Below, one piece after another: positions 1 to 6,585 of a stretch of 16,902 nucleotides of DNA; the stretch's first letter is position 1, and every line of letters begins with the position of its first letter. The notes under the pieces are model-generated. The model was not told the DNA's origin. It was given only the letters and a program-made list of their open reading frames with translations, and made no database searches. Where the stretch lies: assembly GCA_025351615.1 (NCBI GenBank), contig JANXVP010000083.1, positions 1 through 16,902 on the forward strand, given 5' to 3'. This stretch comes from Ramlibacter sp. (lineage in GTDB: Bacteria > Pseudomonadota > Gammaproteobacteria > Burkholderiales > Burkholderiaceae_C). The position numbers and the translations under genes were made by a program.

Positions 1-390
1 GTCACCGGGCTGGAGCACATCGTCGAACTGGAAGCGCGGGCATCGCTGACCGGTCGGCGTGTAGGTCAAGGCCACCGCATCCCAATCGCGCACGGAGCTG
101 GAGCGTCCGGGCGGGATTCGGGTACGAACACCCGGATACGCCCGTTGAAGGGCGGCGTTTCCACCGCAATGGTCGCTGTGCAAATGCGTATTCAGCAGCA
201 GGTCCAGAGGCCTGGCACCCAATGCGGCCTGGACCAGGGCAACAGTTTGCGCGCAATGGGTCGCGTAGCCGGTGTCTACAAATGCCGCACAGTCACTTCC
301 CTGGAACAGAATGCCGTTCGCGGACAGCCAGCCGCGCTCGAACACCTGGACGCCCCTGGGCAGGACAGAGGCAGCGCAAGCGGAACTCAC
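1..390 (-). CDS. MBL-fold metallo-hydrolase, N-terminal 130 residues (cut by the window edge)
   Basis: Reading the minus strand from a GTG at 390-388 gives 130 codons open to the left edge. Residues 68-78 read THLHSDHCGGN, the HxHxDH zinc-binding signature of the metallo-beta-lactamase superfamily. Before it comes a typical first beta-sandwich strand pair ending in FVDTGYATH (residues 37-45). An in-frame TGA lies seven codons upstream of the GTG and I see no ATG between, so GTG is the likely start. A purine-rich GAAGAGTGGGA precedes it. The gene follows the acyl-CoA ligase stop by 34 nt on the same strand, so the two are probably one transcript. MBL proteins next to acyl-CoA ligases can be thioesterase-like or general hydrolases. 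The substrate cannot be read here and the C-terminal metal ligands are outside the window. Confidence 0.85.
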   Translation of the reverse strand, partial: MSSACAASVLPRGVQVFERGWLSANGILFQGSDCAAFVDTGYATHCAQTVALVQAALGARPLDLLLNTHLHSDHCGGNAALQRAYPGVRTRIPPGRSSSVRDWDAVALTYTPTGQRCPRFQFDDVLQPGD

Positions 391-424
391 GGTCCCACTC
401 TTCGCGTTTCAACGCATCGGTCAG

Positions 425-2110
425 TCATTTGGCGCTGCGCAATTCGCGGCGAAGGATCTTGCCGACATTGGTCTTGGGCAATTCGTCCCTGAACTCGATG
501 TATTTCGGCAACTTGTAGCCGGTGAGGTTCTGCCGGCAGTACCGTCCGACGTCCTCTTCGGTCAGCGTCGGTTCGCTCCTGACCACAAACACCTTGATCG
601 CTTCACCCTGTTTCTCGTCGGCAACCCCGACGGCGGCGCATTCAACCACGCCTGGACACAGGGAAATGACGTTCTCCAGCTCATTGGGGAACACATTGAA
701 GCCACTGACCAGGATCATGTCCTTTTTCCGGTCCACGATTGTGGTGTAGCCGGCAGCATCCATGACGCCGATGTCACCGGTGCGCAGGAAACCATCGGCG
801 GTGAAAGCCGCAGCGTTTTCCTCGGGTTGCTGGTAGTACCCGGGCATGACGTTCGGGCCCTTGATGCAGATTTCCCCAGCCTCGCCCTGCGCAACGGTGC
901 GGCCCGCATCGTCCTTGATGGTCAGGTCGATGCCGGGCAGCGGCAGCCCGATGCTGCCGGAGAACTTGCTTGCCAGCACTGGGTTGTTGGTGCCGATCGC
1001 GCAGGTTTCGCTCATGCCCCAGCCTTCCACCATGACGCAGCCGGTCACTTCCTGCCACTGACGGGCCGTTCCGGCGGAAGCCGCCATCCCCCCAGCCTGG
1101 GAGACGCACAGTTGCGAAAAATCGACCGACCTGAACTGCGGATGCTGCAGCAGTGCGTTGAACAGCGTGTTGACCGCGGGTAGCAGGTGGAACGGCCGCT
1201 TTCTCAGCACTTCGATGAACTTGCCGAAGTCGCGCGGGTTTGGAATGAGTGTCAGGTGCGAACCCCATCGGATCGCGAGCATGCAAAGCGTGAGCGCGAA
1301 GATGTGGTAAAGCGGCAGTGCTGCAATGCTGTTGGTCTTGCTGACGTCGCCGATCCGTTTCAGCGCCGGCGTGAACCAGGCCTCGGCCTGCAGAATCGCG
1401 GCGACGATGTTGCGGTGCGTCAGCACAGCGCCTTTCGACAGACCAGTCGTTCCGCCTGTGTACTGCAGGAATGCCACCGAGTCGAGCGATTGTGCGACCG
1501 GCCTCATGGCCAGGCGGGCGCCTTGGGCGACAGCCCGGTTGAACGGCGTCACCTGACGTCCGCCGGTCAACGGCAGCTTGTACGCCGGCACCATTTTGGC
1601 AAGGTGCCGCACCGCAAAAGTGATCCAGCCGCCGAACCAGACACCGAGCAGGTCGCCCATCGAAGCCATCACCACGTGCTTGACGTCGGTCCGGTCGATC
1701 ACCTCTTCCAGCGTCGCTGCGAAGTTTTCAAGGATCACAATCGCGGTCGCCCCCGAGTCTTTCAGCTGATGTTCCAGCTCACGCGCGGTGTACAGAGGAT
1801 TCAGGTTGACGCAGGTGTAGCCGGCCCGCAAGACTGCAGCCAGGGTGACTGCGAACTGCGGAATATTGGGGAGCATGATGGCGACGCGGGCGCCAGGCTC
1901 GAGTCCCTGGGCCTGCAGCCAGGCCCCGAAGGCTGCCGAGAGCTCGTCGAGCTGGCGGTACGACATCCAGCGTTCCATGCAGACCGAAAACGGGTTGGAC
2001 GCATGCTTGCGGAATGACTCTTCCAGCAGGTGCGTGAGCGAACGGTACTGCTCCGGCTGGACATCGTGCGGCACGCCCTCGGGATAGTTCTTCAGCCAGG
2101 ATTTTTCCAT
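425..2110 (-). CDS. fadD: Long-chain-fatty-acid-CoA ligase, FadD type
   Basis: This 561-residue protein has the same length as E. coli FadD and resembles it throughout. It activates fatty acids to acyl-CoA through an acyl-adenylate, using ATP and CoA, at the inner face of the cytoplasmic membrane before beta-oxidation. The P-loop reads YTGGTTGLSKG (217-227). The adenine-binding motif is GWGMSE (363-368). TGD with the ribose-binding Asp lies at 444-446, and the hinge/linker motif DRKKDMILVSGFNVFPNE runs from about 460. The C-terminal GKILRR carries the catalytic Lys551. AAGGAG at 2117-2122 (complement) lies 6 nt before the ATG, which fixes the start. The MBL hydrolase follows at once. The gene diverges from the alpha/beta hydrolase at 2264, and the shared upstream region carries a repeated heptamer. 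All key residues are present. Confidence 0.96.
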   Translation of the reverse strand: MEKSWLKNYPEGVPHDVQPEQYRSLTHLLEESFRKHASNPFSVCMERWMSYRQLDELSAAFGAWLQAQGLEPGARVAIMLPNIPQFAVTLAAVLRAGYTCVNLNPLYTARELEHQLKDSGATAIVILENFAATLEEVIDRTDVKHVVMASMGDLLGVWFGGWITFAVRHLAKMVPAYKLPLTGGRQVTPFNRAVAQGARLAMRPVAQSLDSVAFLQYTGGTTGLSKGAVLTHRNIVAAILQAEAWFTPALKRIGDVSKTNSIAALPLYHIFALTLCMLAIRWGSHLTLIPNPRDFGKFIEVLRKRPFHLLPAVNTLFNALLQHPQFRSVDFSQLCVSQAGGMAASAGTARQWQEVTGCVMVEGWGMSETCAIGTNNPVLASKFSGSIGLPLPGIDLTIKDDAGRTVAQGEAGEICIKGPNVMPGYYQQPEENAAAFTADGFLRTGDIGVMDAAGYTTIVDRKKDMILVSGFNVFPNELENVISLCPGVVECAAVGVADEKQGEAIKVFVVRSEPTLTEEDVGRYCRQNLTGYKLPKYIEFRDELPKTNVGKILRRELRSAK

Positions 2111-2116
2111 TGCATG

Positions 2117-2122
2117 CTCCTT
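2117..2122 (-). promoter_or_regulatory. Ribosome binding site of fadD
   Basis: The minus strand reads AAGGAG six nucleotides before the fadD ATG. It is the best Shine-Dalgarno match I noticed among the genes checked in the window and it decides the start. Confidence 0.8.
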
Positions 2123-2163
2123 GGACGCAATTGTCGAAGCAGGGGCCTGGATCGGTTAGCGGG

Positions 2164-2226
2164 CTTGTCCTAAGGTGCCGGCCGGAAGGTCACGCGCGGG
2201 ACAAGGGTGCGCGTTGACTGGACAAG
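2164..2226. repeat. Three copies of heptamer GGACAAG in the fadD/hydrolase divergent region
   Basis: The 153-nt region between the two divergent starts (2111-2263) holds CTTGTCC at 2164-2170, which is the inverted form, and GGACAAG at 2199-2205 and 2220-2226. The two direct copies are 21 bp apart, two helical turns, and the inverted copy is 35 bp from the first of them. A TTGACT hexamer (2214-2219) lies between the two direct copies and could be a -35 element, but I see no good -10 at the usual distance. The arrangement suggests an operator for fadD, the hydrolase, or both. The binding protein is unknown. Confidence 0.35.
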
Positions 2227-2263
2227 CGGCCGACTTCTTCCCCGGGCCAAGATAGGATCTCGC

Positions 2264-3181
2264 ATGTCCCGCCCGCGCTCCGCGCTCGCCCAGATGCAGC
2301 AATTCCTGACGCTGGTGCTGCTGGCTGCCGCGCTTGGATGGCTGGCCTGGTCCTGGGGTCGATCGGTCTGGATCGGGTGCGCTGGGTTCGCGCTCATCGC
2401 CGTTGCTTATTCCGGGTTTCTGGCGCTCGAATTCCTGGCGCTGCGTTTCGTCAACCGCAACGACGCAGCTGTGCGGCCGACATGGGGCGCCCTGTCTCGC
2501 GCCTGGCTGGGCGAAACCCTGCAAGGCCCGCGCGTTTTCTGCTGGCGCCAGCCATTCCGGTGGAGGGCAGTTCCCGACCGTGTGGCGGCCCAACCTGAGC
2601 TGCGCGGCCGCCGCGGGGTGGTCTTCATCCACGGCTTCGTATGCAATCGAGGCTTCTGGACGCCCTGGCTCAGGGTGCTGGAGCGCAGCAGTCACGCTTT
2701 CGCAGCGGTGAATCTCGAGCCCGTGTTCGGATCGATCGACGACTATGTGCCCATCATCGATCGAGCCGTCGCAGCTGTGACGCAGGCAAGTGGATTGCCA
2801 CCAATGCTGGTTTGCCACAGCATGGGCGGACTCGCAGCGAAAGCCTGGCTGCGGGCGGGACCAGGAGCTGCGGTGCACCATATCGTCACCATCGGCACGC
2901 CGCACGGCGGAACCTGGCTCGCGCAATGGAGCCGCGCGCCCAATGCCCGGCAGATGAGGGTCGGGAGCGACTGGCTGCGCGGGCTCGATGCACAGGGCAC
3001 GCGGCAGCCAGAGACCGGCTTCACCTGCTGGTACTCGAACTGCGACAACATCGTCTTGCCCGCCTCGGCGGCAACCTTGCGCGGCGCGGACAACCGATTG
3101 GTGTGCGGGGTGGCGCATGTCGACCTCGCGTTCCGGCCTGAAGTGATCGCCGCCACTCTGGCACTGCTCTGTCAAGACTGA
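2264..3181 (+). CDS. Membrane-anchored alpha/beta-hydrolase (lipase/esterase-like)
   Basis: The protein has 305 residues from ATG 2264, which has AGGA (2254-2257) six nt upstream. An in-frame start exists at 2207, but it would add a charged 19-residue leader with no support. Two hydrophobic stretches at about 12-31 and 35-60 suggest a membrane anchor or hairpin. The catalytic domain follows. FIHGF (121-125) forms the oxyanion region. The nucleophile elbow is CHSMGG with Ser186. Asp261 in NCDN and His285 in AHVDL fit the acid and the base. GTPHGG (211-216) is typical of lipases acting on acyl esters. The first elbow position is Cys rather than the usual Gly. Lying opposite fadD, it could release fatty acids that FadD then activates, but that is inference. 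Substrate and side of the membrane are unknown. Confidence 0.85.
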   Translation: MSRPRSALAQMQQFLTLVLLAAALGWLAWSWGRSVWIGCAGFALIAVAYSGFLALEFLALRFVNRNDAAVRPTWGALSRAWLGETLQGPRVFCWRQPFRWRAVPDRVAAQPELRGRRGVVFIHGFVCNRGFWTPWLRVLERSSHAFAAVNLEPVFGSIDDYVPIIDRAVAAVTQASGLPPMLVCHSMGGLAAKAWLRAGPGAAVHHIVTIGTPHGGTWLAQWSRAPNARQMRVGSDWLRGLDAQGTRQPETGFTCWYSNCDNIVLPASAATLRGADNRLVCGVAHVDLAFRPEVIAATLALLCQD

Positions 3182-3188
3182 AGTCGCT

Positions 3189-3203
3189 TGTGAATTTGTC
3201 ACA
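3189..3203. promoter_or_regulatory. TGTGA-N5-TCACA dyad, candidate CRP-type operator
   Basis: A perfect 5-bp inverted repeat TGTGA/TCACA with a 5-nt spacer (ATTTG) lies 8 nt after the hydrolase stop and 77 nt before the luxR-type ATG. The half-sites equal the CRP core, but E. coli CRP sites have a 6-nt spacer. The CRP-like gene at 3997 keeps the residues that read this half-site. No T-run follows, so a terminator is unlikely. The pyrimidine-rich stretch at about 3221-3247 separates it from the Shine-Dalgarno. Confidence 0.4.
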
Positions 3204-3280
3204 GGAAATTCGGCGTTATTCCCTCCTTTCCTCCTGCCGTTCTTCCTAAGCTCAGGCTCATCACAGGTGAGGGATTGAAC

Positions 3281-3937
3281 ATGGAACTTCTTGCAGATGG
3301 CGTTTACTCCGGCGGCAACCCGCTGCGGGACGGAAAAAATGGAGCGGGGTCCGGATTGGCCCTGTTGATGGATGAACTGGCATACGGCGTCATGGTCACG
3401 AGTCTGGAAAATCAGGTGCTGCACGCAAACCAGGCAGCGCGCAATGAACTGGCGCGGCGGCGCGTGCTGGGGGTCCGCAACCAGCTGCTGTACAGCTGCG
3501 CACCGGAAGATGGCAAAACCCTGCAGGAAGCGCTGATCAAGGCCGGCCAAGGCAAGCGAAGCCTGATCACCTTGTCGGAGCCGGATGGATTTCGCCTGAC
3601 GATGGCGGTGATTCCGCTGCGCGCAGACGATCCGTCGGCACCAGGCAAGGCGGCGTTCATGTTTGCCAGGCCATCGGTCTGCGAATCGCTGATGCTCTGC
3701 TTTTTTGCGCGCAGCCATGGGCTGACGGCAACGGAGGAGCTGGTGCTGGGCATCCTGTGTCAGGGGTATTCGGCGCCTCAGGCTGCAGCCCAGCTCAAGG
3801 TCGCGGTCTCCACGATCCGCAGCCATGTGCGCAGCCTTTGCGCCAAGACCCGCTCCAGCGGTGTGCGCGAGCTGGTGAACCGGGTGGCGGTTCTTCCTCC
3901 GGTTGCGCCGACTTTGCGGCACGAAGTGATGCACTGA
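3281..3937 (+). CDS. LuxR-family HTH transcriptional regulator, possible PAS-like N-terminus
   Basis: The protein has 218 residues from ATG 3281, with GAGGG a few nt upstream. An in-frame TTG two codons earlier would sit on top of that Shine-Dalgarno. The C-terminal 60-70 residues form a LuxR/FixJ-type helix-turn-helix. It opens with LTATEELVLGILCQG (148-162), and the recognition helix is around VAVSTIRSHVRSLCAKT (174-190). Residues 25-130 resemble a small PAS-like sensor (LAYGVMVTSLENQVLHANQA at 33-52). I see no receiver-domain Asp and no membrane segment, so this is a one-component cytosolic regulator. Ligand and targets are unknown. It lies between a lipase-like gene and a CRP-like gene, and its upstream region carries the TGTGA/TCACA dyad, so control by the CRP-like protein is possible. 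Confidence 0.85.
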   Translation: MELLADGVYSGGNPLRDGKNGAGSGLALLMDELAYGVMVTSLENQVLHANQAARNELARRRVLGVRNQLLYSCAPEDGKTLQEALIKAGQGKRSLITLSEPDGFRLTMAVIPLRADDPSAPGKAAFMFARPSVCESLMLCFFARSHGLTATEELVLGILCQGYSAPQAAAQLKVAVSTIRSHVRSLCAKTRSSGVRELVNRVAVLPPVAPTLRHEVMH

Positions 3938-3996
3938 GCACGCAGGCCCCGCCAGGCGAGCCATGCTAGAGTGGTTCGCGAATTGGGGAAGACACG

Positions 3997-4656
3997 ATGC
4001 CTGCGCCGACTCAATCAGGAAACCCGGAAGGACTGATCGTCCAGTTGAAACCCCAGTTGCGTCCGCTGGCCGTGCGTGGCGCCGTGCGCAGCTACAAGAA
4101 AAACAGCGTCATCATCAACGAGGGCGACGTCGGCGAATCCCTTTTTGTCCTGCTGCAAGGGCGCGTCAAGGTTTATGCGACGGACGACACCGGCCGCGAG
4201 ATCACCTACGGCACCATCGACACAGGCGACTATTTCGGCGAAATGTCGCTTGACGGCGGACCGCGCTCCGCATCGGTCATTACGCTTGAACCCTGTGTCT
4301 GTTCTGTCGTCACGCGCAACTCGGTCCGCGAGCACCTGGTCGCGCAGCCGGATTTCGCGATGGACCTCGTGACGCAGGTCATCCGGCGGGCCCGCTCGGC
4401 CACCGAGACCGCGCGCCAGATGGCATTGCTCGACGTCTACGGCCGGGTCATCTCGACGCTGGAGAATGAGGAGGGGCCGGGCCGGCCGGAGGCTCCGGTC
4501 CTGCTGCAGCAGATTACCCACCAGAGCATTGCCAGCCGCGTGGGGGCTTCGCGGGAAATGGTCAGCCGGCTGCTCAAGGACCTCGAAAAAGGCGGCTACC
4601 TTGCGCTCGGGGTCAAGAAGATCACGCTGCTCAGAAAGCTGCCCGCCCGCTGGTAG
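3997..4656 (+). CDS. CRP/FNR-family transcriptional regulator, cyclic-nucleotide-binding type
   Basis: The protein has 219 residues, close to the usual CRP length. Residues 25-115 form the cNMP-binding beta-roll. The phosphate-binding cassette reads GEMSLDGGPRSASV (81-94), with Glu82 and the Arg90-Ser91 pair used for cyclic phosphate. A dimerisation helix follows at about 118-148. The winged HTH lies at about 170-205. Its recognition helix SREMVSRLLKDL keeps the Arg-Glu-x3-Arg spacing (R186, E187, R191) that reads TGTGA in E. coli CRP. There is no Cys cluster of the FNR iron-sulfur type. GGGGAAG lies about 6 nt before the ATG. The gene converges on the subtilase gene with only 21 nt between stops. 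A CRP-like cAMP-responsive activator is likely. c-di-GMP binding, as in Clp of Xanthomonas (a similar cassette), is an alternative. Confidence 0.92.
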   Translation: MPAPTQSGNPEGLIVQLKPQLRPLAVRGAVRSYKKNSVIINEGDVGESLFVLLQGRVKVYATDDTGREITYGTIDTGDYFGEMSLDGGPRSASVITLEPCVCSVVTRNSVREHLVAQPDFAMDLVTQVIRRARSATETARQMALLDVYGRVISTLENEEGPGRPEAPVLLQQITHQSIASRVGASREMVSRLLKDLEKGGYLALGVKKITLLRKLPARW

Positions 4657-4677
4657 CCCGGCCCGTGCGCCGCATCG

Positions 4678-6582
4678 TTACAGCTGGTTGAAGATTTTCC
4701 GGGTGAGCTGCGGCGTGGCGTCGCTGGTGCCGACCATCCGCACGGCGCTGCCGCTGCGGCTGCCGGCGGCCCCAAGGCCGAGAAGAATCGCGTTTTCATC
4801 GCTGCACGCTTGCGTCTCTGGCAGCTTGACGACCCCTGCGCGGCCAGGGCGCGCCTGGTCCGGGTCGGGGCGCCGGGGGGAATAGCGCGCCCATGCCGGC
4901 CCCGAAACCCGTGTGCCTCCAGTCGAGTCGATTCCGGCGCCGGTTGCAATGCTGTTGAAGCTGCCGCTGCGTCGGATCGGAGTCGGGCTGGCCGGTTGGT
5001 CGACGAAGGACCCCGGATTGCCGCTGCTGTCGTAGTCGCGGTCCTCGAAGTGGGACTGCAGCGCGCCGGTTCGCACGCCGATGATCTCGTCATCGCGTTC
5101 GACGTATGCGTCGAAGACGATCCCCAGGGGGCCGGCGTTGCTGACCGTGACCTTCCATACGCCGGAAGGTGCGGTGACGGTGGAAGGATCGAATGCGAAC
5201 GAGGGAGCAACCGCGACCAGCGCGCAGGTCCCGTTGTCCCCGGTGGCGACAGCCCTGGGGAAGATGAGCGCGCAAGCCGGACGGGCAGCGCCGGGAGTCC
5301 ACATGCCTGACTGACCCCATGCCAGCGACGGCAGGTCGCCGTGCCCGGGTGGCGTCACCTGCACCGTGACGTTTTCAGCGCCTCCGGCAATCCAGATCTC
5401 CAGGAAGTTCTGGGTCTTGTCTCCCGGTTGCCCGCACCAGTGCAGGGTGACGGACTCGTTGGGCCCCAGACTTTGATTCGCATGCATGCGGCTCTGGTAA
5501 GCATTGCTCGCCGGCAGCACGATGCGCAGCGCACCGCTTTTCAGGGCAATCAGCTGGGCCATTGCAGCCTCCAGGACCGAGCTGCCATCGTGCGGTCCGG
5601 CCAGGGTGCCCCAACTCAGATTCACGGCGACCCGGGTGTTCTGGGCGCAGCGCGACAGGATGTACATCAGCCCGTCCATGATGTGGACCGTCATGGACCC
5701 GCCCGAGGTGTCGACGACCGTCGGCCAGTCCAGTTGCACGGCGACGATGTCGCAGCGGCTGGCGTCGTCGTTCGCCGGGGCCCAGCTCGGCGGAGCTCCC
5801 GGATCGGGCGGCACGCCTGCGATGCGGCCCAGGGCCGAGCGCGGACCACATGCGATGTCCAGCACGTGGGTGCCGTGGTTCAGCCTCTTGTTCAGCTCCA
5901 TCCCCATGTCGAAGTGCTGGTAGACAGCGGTTTCGTCGACCAGACCATCGTAGGTCTGAACGTCCATGACGGCCTGAATCTCCTGGGCAGCCAGTTCATG
6001 GCCGTACCCCAGCTCCTGGGGTGCCTGGCCCACGCCAGCGAGGTCCTGGCGCCAGAAATAGCGGGTCCGGACGCGGCCTGCCTGGAGGAAGTTGGCGTGG
6101 GCGAATGCCAGGCCGCCGTCAATCAGGCCGATCACCTTGCCTGTCAGCAACTCCGGTGGCTGGACTGGCCCTGGCGATCCGGATGGTTCCTGGTCGTCGC
6201 CATGCGCTCCGGCGGGCAGCCCCAATTCATGGCGCCGGATCAGGGACCGCAATCGGGCGGAAGTGCGAAGCTCCTGGTAGAACGTGGGCCGGACCCGGGC
6301 CGTGCAGTAGCGCAGTCCGACGGGCGCAACGGACGAGCCATAGACTGCGGGGACGCGCAGCCATTCGGCGCTGGAAGCCCGCAGCAGGGCGTCGACCGTC
6401 GCGCCTTCCGCCAGCTCGATCAGGATTGGCAGCCAGCGCGGCGGTTCGGTCAGGCCATAGCTGGCGAACTGGTCCGCCTCGGCCCAGATGAGGTAGGGAT
6501 CGAAGTCTTCCGTGGCATCCGCCTGGGCCCAGTCGATGCCGGTGAAGCCCCCGGTGGGCAGGTCAGTCCATTGCATGGCCAC
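4678..6582 (-). CDS. Subtilisin-like serine peptidase (family S8), no signal peptide
   Basis: The protein has 634 residues. The full S8 machinery is visible: Asp155 in GLIDGG, His236 in NHGTHV, oxyanion Asn360 in LPASN, and Ser620 in GTSDATPQ. VNLSWG (320-325) is the conserved substrate-binding strand. Residues 1-145 are not homologous to anything I recognise and show no signal peptide. Between Asn360 and Ser620 lies a beta-rich insertion of about 190 residues (370-540, with LEIWIAGGAENVTVQV and VWKVTVSNAG). It looks like the jelly-roll insert of some bacterial subtilases. After it comes GSFNSIATG (540-548), which belongs to the same subtilase type. The gene starts 3 nt after the PAP2 stop, so it is almost certainly co-translated with that gene and the cyclase. 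A cytoplasmic protease is suggested unless it is exported by a non-classical route. Its substrate is unknown. Confidence 0.9.
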   Translation of the reverse strand: MAMQWTDLPTGGFTGIDWAQADATEDFDPYLIWAEADQFASYGLTEPPRWLPILIELAEGATVDALLRASSAEWLRVPAVYGSSVAPVGLRYCTARVRPTFYQELRTSARLRSLIRRHELGLPAGAHGDDQEPSGSPGPVQPPELLTGKVIGLIDGGLAFAHANFLQAGRVRTRYFWRQDLAGVGQAPQELGYGHELAAQEIQAVMDVQTYDGLVDETAVYQHFDMGMELNKRLNHGTHVLDIACGPRSALGRIAGVPPDPGAPPSWAPANDDASRCDIVAVQLDWPTVVDTSGGSMTVHIMDGLMYILSRCAQNTRVAVNLSWGTLAGPHDGSSVLEAAMAQLIALKSGALRIVLPASNAYQSRMHANQSLGPNESVTLHWCGQPGDKTQNFLEIWIAGGAENVTVQVTPPGHGDLPSLAWGQSGMWTPGAARPACALIFPRAVATGDNGTCALVAVAPSFAFDPSTVTAPSGVWKVTVSNAGPLGIVFDAYVERDDEIIGVRTGALQSHFEDRDYDSSGNPGSFVDQPASPTPIRRSGSFNSIATGAGIDSTGGTRVSGPAWARYSPRRPDPDQARPGRAGVVKLPETQACSDENAILLGLGAAGSRSGSAVRMVGTSDATPQLTRKIFNQL

Positions 6583-6585
6583 ACC

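Noticed and set aside
3221..3247. Pyrimidine-rich run before luxR as an anti-Shine-Dalgarno hairpin
   Set aside because: Its complement to the GAGGG region is only partial. I could not build a convincing stem by eye.
2156..3964. Minus-strand open frame of about 600 codons opposite the hydrolase and LuxR-type genes
   Set aside because: It shows no recognisable motif and is low-complexity Arg/Pro/Gln-rich. The plus-strand genes carry clear lipase and HTH motifs. Long antisense frames are expected in GC-rich coding DNA.
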